This document shows, piece after piece, positions 60,968 to 64,000 of a stretch of DNA of 64,000 bases; position 1 is the stretch's first letter, and each line of letters opens with the position of its first letter. Position numbers and translations under genes: made by a program. The notes below the pieces were generated by a model. The model was not told where the DNA came from. It was given only the letters and a program-made list of their open reading frames with translations, and searched no databases. The DNA is from UBA3839 sp902776985 (GTDB lineage: Bacteria; Bacteroidota; Bacteroidia; Bacteroidales; Bacteroidaceae): positions 1 to 64,000 of the forward strand of contig CACYSD010000006.1 of NCBI GenBank assembly GCA_902776985.1, written 5' to 3'.

Positions 60968-62422
60968 CTATTTTACACGAATTTTTTGACCTGGACGTAT
61001 AGTTGAGCCTTTGATTCCGTTCATCTTTCTCAGTTTTTCAACTGTTGTACCATTCTGCGCAGCAATTTTGGACAAGGTATCTCCACTACGCACAGATACA
61101 GATTTGGTAGTGTTCTGACGAGATGAACGGGTGTTGCGACGTGAAGAACGTGAAGACTGAGTATTTCGGGTATTCTGACTACCTGAACGTGAATACCAGG
61201 AGTTGTTGTTGGTTGTTGTTGCCGTCACAACCGACTCGGTACTTTCAGAAGTATCCGAATTGTCGGATGCTGCAAGCTCCGACGTATTCAGAGGCATTAC
61301 AGAAACTTCGGAATTCTCAGTATTCTCATTCTCTGACGAAGATGAGTTGTTATTAGAAGATGAGTTGTTATTATTTGTAGTAGAGGAAATTCGTCCTCCG
61401 TAAATCATATCCTCCTTGGTGATGAATGACTCAATAGCCTGTGCCGGGAGACGGACAGCATAGTTCTGAGGAACAATATCGCGACGGTACTGAGGATTAA
61501 GTGAACGCAACTCGTCGATTGTCACATTACAAATGGATGCGATATTAACAAGTTTGGCATCGTGAGCTACGACTATAGTGTCAGACTCTGCCGGAAGAAC
61601 TGCATCCATTGGTGTGATGCCGTGCTCGCAATAGAAATTCATGATATAGGTTGCAGCGATAAATGCCGGAACATAACCACGAGTCTCATTGGGCAGATAA
61701 TTGTAAACATCCCAGAAAGTAAGGGATTTACTGCCACCAGCACGAAGCAATGCTTTCTGCACATTATACGGTCCGCAGTTATATGCTGCGATGGCAAGAC
61801 TCCAGTCGTTGAACATCTTGTAGAGGTCGCTAAGGTATCTTGCTGCTGCATCACTTGACTTGATAGGGTCTCGGCGTTCATCAACGAGAGTATTTACCTC
61901 AAGACCATACTGCTTGCCTGATGCAATCATAAACTGCCAAAGACCTGCAGCTCCAGCTCTGGAAGTGACGCCAGGACGAAGACCAGACTCAATCACAGGC
62001 AGGTACTTCAGTTCGAGTGGAAGGTTATAACGCTCAAGAGCCTCCTCGAACAAAGGCATATAGAAATTAGATGCGCCCAACATCACAGATACAGAACGTT
62101 TCATGCGATTGCTGTAAGTATCTATGAACTTGCGAGTGATGTCGTTGAGAGGCATATCTATGATTGTAGGTATGCGAGAGAGGCGATCAATCAGAATCTG
62201 ATCGTTATACGATGTTGTACGGGTTGCTGATGAGCCAGCAGAAAGGTTTGTACGGTTAGTGTATTCTCGCAACAGTTCCTCTTCTGTCACAGACATTCCG
62301 TCGGGCAACTCAAACCGTTCGGTAGAGTTGCTATCAGAAACAACCACAACATCGTTCTGTGCTGTAGCTGTGATTGACGAAACAATTGATAGGATAAGGA
62401 TATTAAGTAATTTTATCTTCAT
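60968..62422 (-). CDS. MltD-like lytic transglycosylase with LysM domains
   Basis: A protein of 484 residues with a signal peptide (1-21) and an SLT domain (about 115-265). Catalytic Glu145 lies in LPVIESGLRPG, followed by AAGLWQFM and IAAYNCGPYNV. A first degenerate LysM (about 290-325), a long Asn/Ser-rich low-complexity linker (about 345-435) and a C-terminal LysM (VRSGDTLSKIAAQNGTTVEKL...) complete it. It should cleave peptidoglycan at the cell envelope. The linker DNA is repetitive (GTTGTTATT units near 61340) and may vary in length. Confidence 0.93.
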   Translation of the reverse strand: MKIKLLNILILSIVSSITATAQNDVVVVSDSNSTERFELPDGMSVTEEELLREYTNRTNLSAGSSATRTTSYNDQILIDRLSRIPTIIDMPLNDITRKFIDTYSNRMKRSVSVMLGASNFYMPLFEEALERYNLPLELKYLPVIESGLRPGVTSRAGAAGLWQFMIASGKQYGLEVNTLVDERRDPIKSSDAAARYLSDLYKMFNDWSLAIAAYNCGPYNVQKALLRAGGSKSLTFWDVYNYLPNETRGYVPAFIAATYIMNFYCEHGITPMDAVLPAESDTIVVAHDAKLVNIASICNVTIDELRSLNPQYRRDIVPQNYAVRLPAQAIESFITKEDMIYGGRISSTTNNNNSSSNNNSSSSENENTENSEVSVMPLNTSELAASDNSDTSESTESVVTATTTNNNSWYSRSGSQNTRNTQSSRSSRRNTRSSRQNTTKSVSVRSGDTLSKIAAQNGTTVEKLRKMNGIKGSTIRPGQKIRVK

Positions 62423-62434
62423 AATCTCAAATTT

Positions 62435-63121
62435 TTAGAACGTAAGTGAGCACTGAACACCATAGGACTGGTTTCTTAACATAGGCAGCCGTTGGGCCGT
62501 GCTATTATCATTGATAATCGATGGACGAATCTTCATACTGAGGTCGGGGCTGATGTCAAAACTCGACAGTTCTGCATCGACATAAGCATCAATAATCGAC
62601 AAGGCATAAACACCAATCAAGCAGAAAATACTCAAATCGCGATATCTTCGATAGAAGTCCTTTTTACGCTTAAAAAGTGTCTTCAGGCGCTCGGCATTGG
62701 CCTCAGCATCATAAGTCGGAGGCAGGAAATTGACATAACTCTTGGTGTCGGGATTGGTATCCATTATGTCAATATATGCCTGTGAATAATCACGATACAT
62801 TGTGTTATTCCAGTTAAGGGCATATAGACATCCGAGGAATCCTCCGTAGAAAAGAGGCAGTTTCCAATACTTACGGTTGTAAATCTGTCCTCCGCCCGGA
62901 AACACAATAGACAGCCACAAAGCCTTCTTGGGATCCGGCATCCAATTTGGCTGTTCTATTGCCACTGGCTCTGTTTTGAGAATAGCATCACCCGAGGTCA
63001 GGATAACAGAATCTGTTTCTATATCCAGATACACCGAGTCCGACATCTCTTGAGAGTGCGCATCAGATACTGGAATACACAGAATGACTGCTAATAATAT
63101 GCTGATTCTCAAAAATCCCAT
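62435..63121 (-). CDS. DUF5683 membrane protein
   Basis: The protein (228 residues) has a signal peptide (about 1-22). Then comes the DUF5683 core: PDPKKALWLSIVFPGGGQIYNRKYWKLPLFYGG (about 62-94), a second hydrophobic stretch and DLSIFCLIGVYALSIIDAYVDAELSSFDIS (about 162-191). The family is restricted to Bacteroidota and is regularly found next to parB. The function is unknown; an envelope role is likely from the signal and membrane segments. Confidence 0.85.
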   Translation of the reverse strand: MGFLRISILLAVILCIPVSDAHSQEMSDSVYLDIETDSVILTSGDAILKTEPVAIEQPNWMPDPKKALWLSIVFPGGGQIYNRKYWKLPLFYGGFLGCLYALNWNNTMYRDYSQAYIDIMDTNPDTKSYVNFLPPTYDAEANAERLKTLFKRKKDFYRRYRDLSIFCLIGVYALSIIDAYVDAELSSFDISPDLSMKIRPSIINDNSTAQRLPMLRNQSYGVQCSLTF

Positions 63122-63130
63122 GCCTTCAGT

Positions 63131-64000
63131 TTATGACAACAATGCGATTATTCTATTGAAATCTTCTTCGTTGGCAAATGGGAGAACCAGTTTGCCTGAG
63201 CCTTTGCTGGTGCAGGACACCTTCACTTTGGTGCCAAATTTGCTGGAAAGACTCTTCTGTGCTGAGATATAGTTCTCAGACAAAGCTTGCTTGCTTCCAC
63301 CAGCCTGCTTTGTAGGTACTTTACCGTCGTTTAAATCACGAATTATTTCCTCAACGCGACGTACGGAATAGCCTTTCTGCTGAATTTCCTTGAAAAGACG
63401 AACTTGCTGCTTAGGATCTTCAAGTGAGAGCAATGCACGAGCATGACCTGTGTCGATCTGATGATTCTGAAGAGCCACCTGAACCTGTGCAGGCAGTTTC
63501 AGAAGACGCAGGAAATTAGCAACAGTAGTACGTTTCTTGCCAACACGTTCAGACAGTTTTTCCTGGGTAAGTCCATACTGGTCGATAAGATGCTGATATG
63601 CAAGCGCAATCTCCACAGAGTTCAGGTCCTGACGCTGGATATTCTCAATAAGAGCCATCTCCATCACATTCTCATCATCTGCTGTACGGATGTAAGCAGG
63701 AATGGTTTTTAGATGAGCACGCTGAGAAGCACGCCAACGACGTTCGCCAGCAATAATCTGATATCTGCCATTCTCCATCTGACGCAGAGTGATTGGCTGG
63801 ATGATGCCTATCTCAGAAATTGAATCGGCAAGTTCCTGCAATGACTCCTCGTCGAATTCGCGACGTGGCTGATTGGGATTTGCATCAATCAGAGTTATAT
63901 CTATTTCATTGATTGTAGACGAGCCTTCGGTGCGTATATCTTCTGTGGATATCAATGCATCAAGGCCACGTCCCAATGTTCCGAATTTCTTTTTTACTGC
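63131..64000 (-). CDS. parB: Chromosome-partitioning protein ParB (5' end beyond window)
   Basis: The frame is open to the window edge and reads AVKKKFGTLGRGLDALIST from the last codon, so only the initiating Met (or very little more) is missing. The ParB CTPase/N-terminal domain has NPNQPRREFD and AGERRWRASQRA, and the helix-turn-helix has TQEKLSERVGKKRTTVANFLRLLKLP. It binds parS sites near the origin and loads SMC. Its presence suggests the replication-origin-proximal parA-parB pair, with parA just outside the window to the right. Confidence 0.96.
   Translation of the reverse strand, partial: AVKKKFGTLGRGLDALISTEDIRTEGSSTINEIDITLIDANPNQPRREFDEESLQELADSISEIGIIQPITLRQMENGRYQIIAGERRWRASQRAHLKTIPAYIRTADDENVMEMALIENIQRQDLNSVEIALAYQHLIDQYGLTQEKLSERVGKKRTTVANFLRLLKLPAQVQVALQNHQIDTGHARALLSLEDPKQQVRLFKEIQQKGYSVRRVEEIIRDLNDGKVPTKQAGGSKQALSENYISAQKSLSSKFGTKVKVSCTSKGSGKLVLPFANEEDFNRIIALLS

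Noticed and set aside
1..64000. tRNA or rRNA genes
   Set aside because: No cloverleaf with T-loop GTTCNANTC in a suitable context or rRNA-like stretch was recognised by eye in the intergenic spaces. A covariance search would be decisive.

Overview
The window comes from a Bacteroidales genome, most likely a Prevotella-type gut or rumen organism. The evidence is the Bacteroidota promoter grammar (TTTG, about 19 bases, TAnnTTTG) before several operons, fimbrillin lipoproteins with DUF3575/DUF5119 partners, C-terminal tails of the YDLQGRRV...GIYI type, the rpmB-rpmG-DUF4295 cluster, and a DUF4492 gene before cydAB. The genus is an inference from gene content only.

Layout. 1-4.1 kb: a membrane-linked LytTR regulator pair divergent from a LiaF-like protein, then an orphan D12-class adenine methylase. 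4.1-20.8 kb: a surface/fimbria-like accessory region on the minus strand: DUF3575 protein, DUF5119 lipoprotein, two fimbrillin-family lipoproteins and a 3551-residue modular secreted protein, followed by a small + strand beta-barrel gene. Its intergenic spaces hold direct repeats and a perfect 25-bp-arm palindrome. 20.9-26.7 kb: a minus-strand housekeeping run read as yceD-rpmF-fabH-era-der-lipoprotein-phosphofructokinase paralogue; the last has lost several active-site residues. 26.8-38.6 kb: a tight minus-strand run agcS-kefB-like-small membrane gene-rluA-like-addA-like-addB-like (transport, RNA modification, recombinational repair). 38.7-45.8 kb: + strand alpha-2-macroglobulin-like protein and a Tat-exported ferredoxin-type aldo/keto reductase. 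45.9-48.1 kb: a secreted GH43 enzyme. 48.4-50 kb: ribosomal proteins L21, L27, L28, L33 and DUF4295. 50.1-51.7 kb: a transmembrane AraC-type regulator.

51.7-54.8 kb is the most unusual part: a 22-bp-period array of 16-bp palindromes, a cluster of ACTGTGGTG hairpins, a RAYT-like HUH/Y1 transposase that seems fused to a DprA/SLOG-like domain, a REP-like palindrome found both inside and just after that gene, and minisatellites. Next come an ADP-ribosylglycohydrolase and an NrtR-like Nudix regulator separated by a 76-77 bp tandem repeat. 55.6-58.7 kb: DUF4492-cydA-cydB. 58.7-64 kb: a minus-strand run parB (5' end cut by the window edge)-DUF5683-LysM lytic transglycosylase-rel.

Several short repeat families recur between genes: a TTCACTCTTCA simple repeat that abuts start codons or encodes signal peptides, a TTCTGCGG hairpin, a 41-bp GC-rich element and a TTTTTAAGTTCTTGAG unit. 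No tRNA, rRNA or CRISPR array was recognised.
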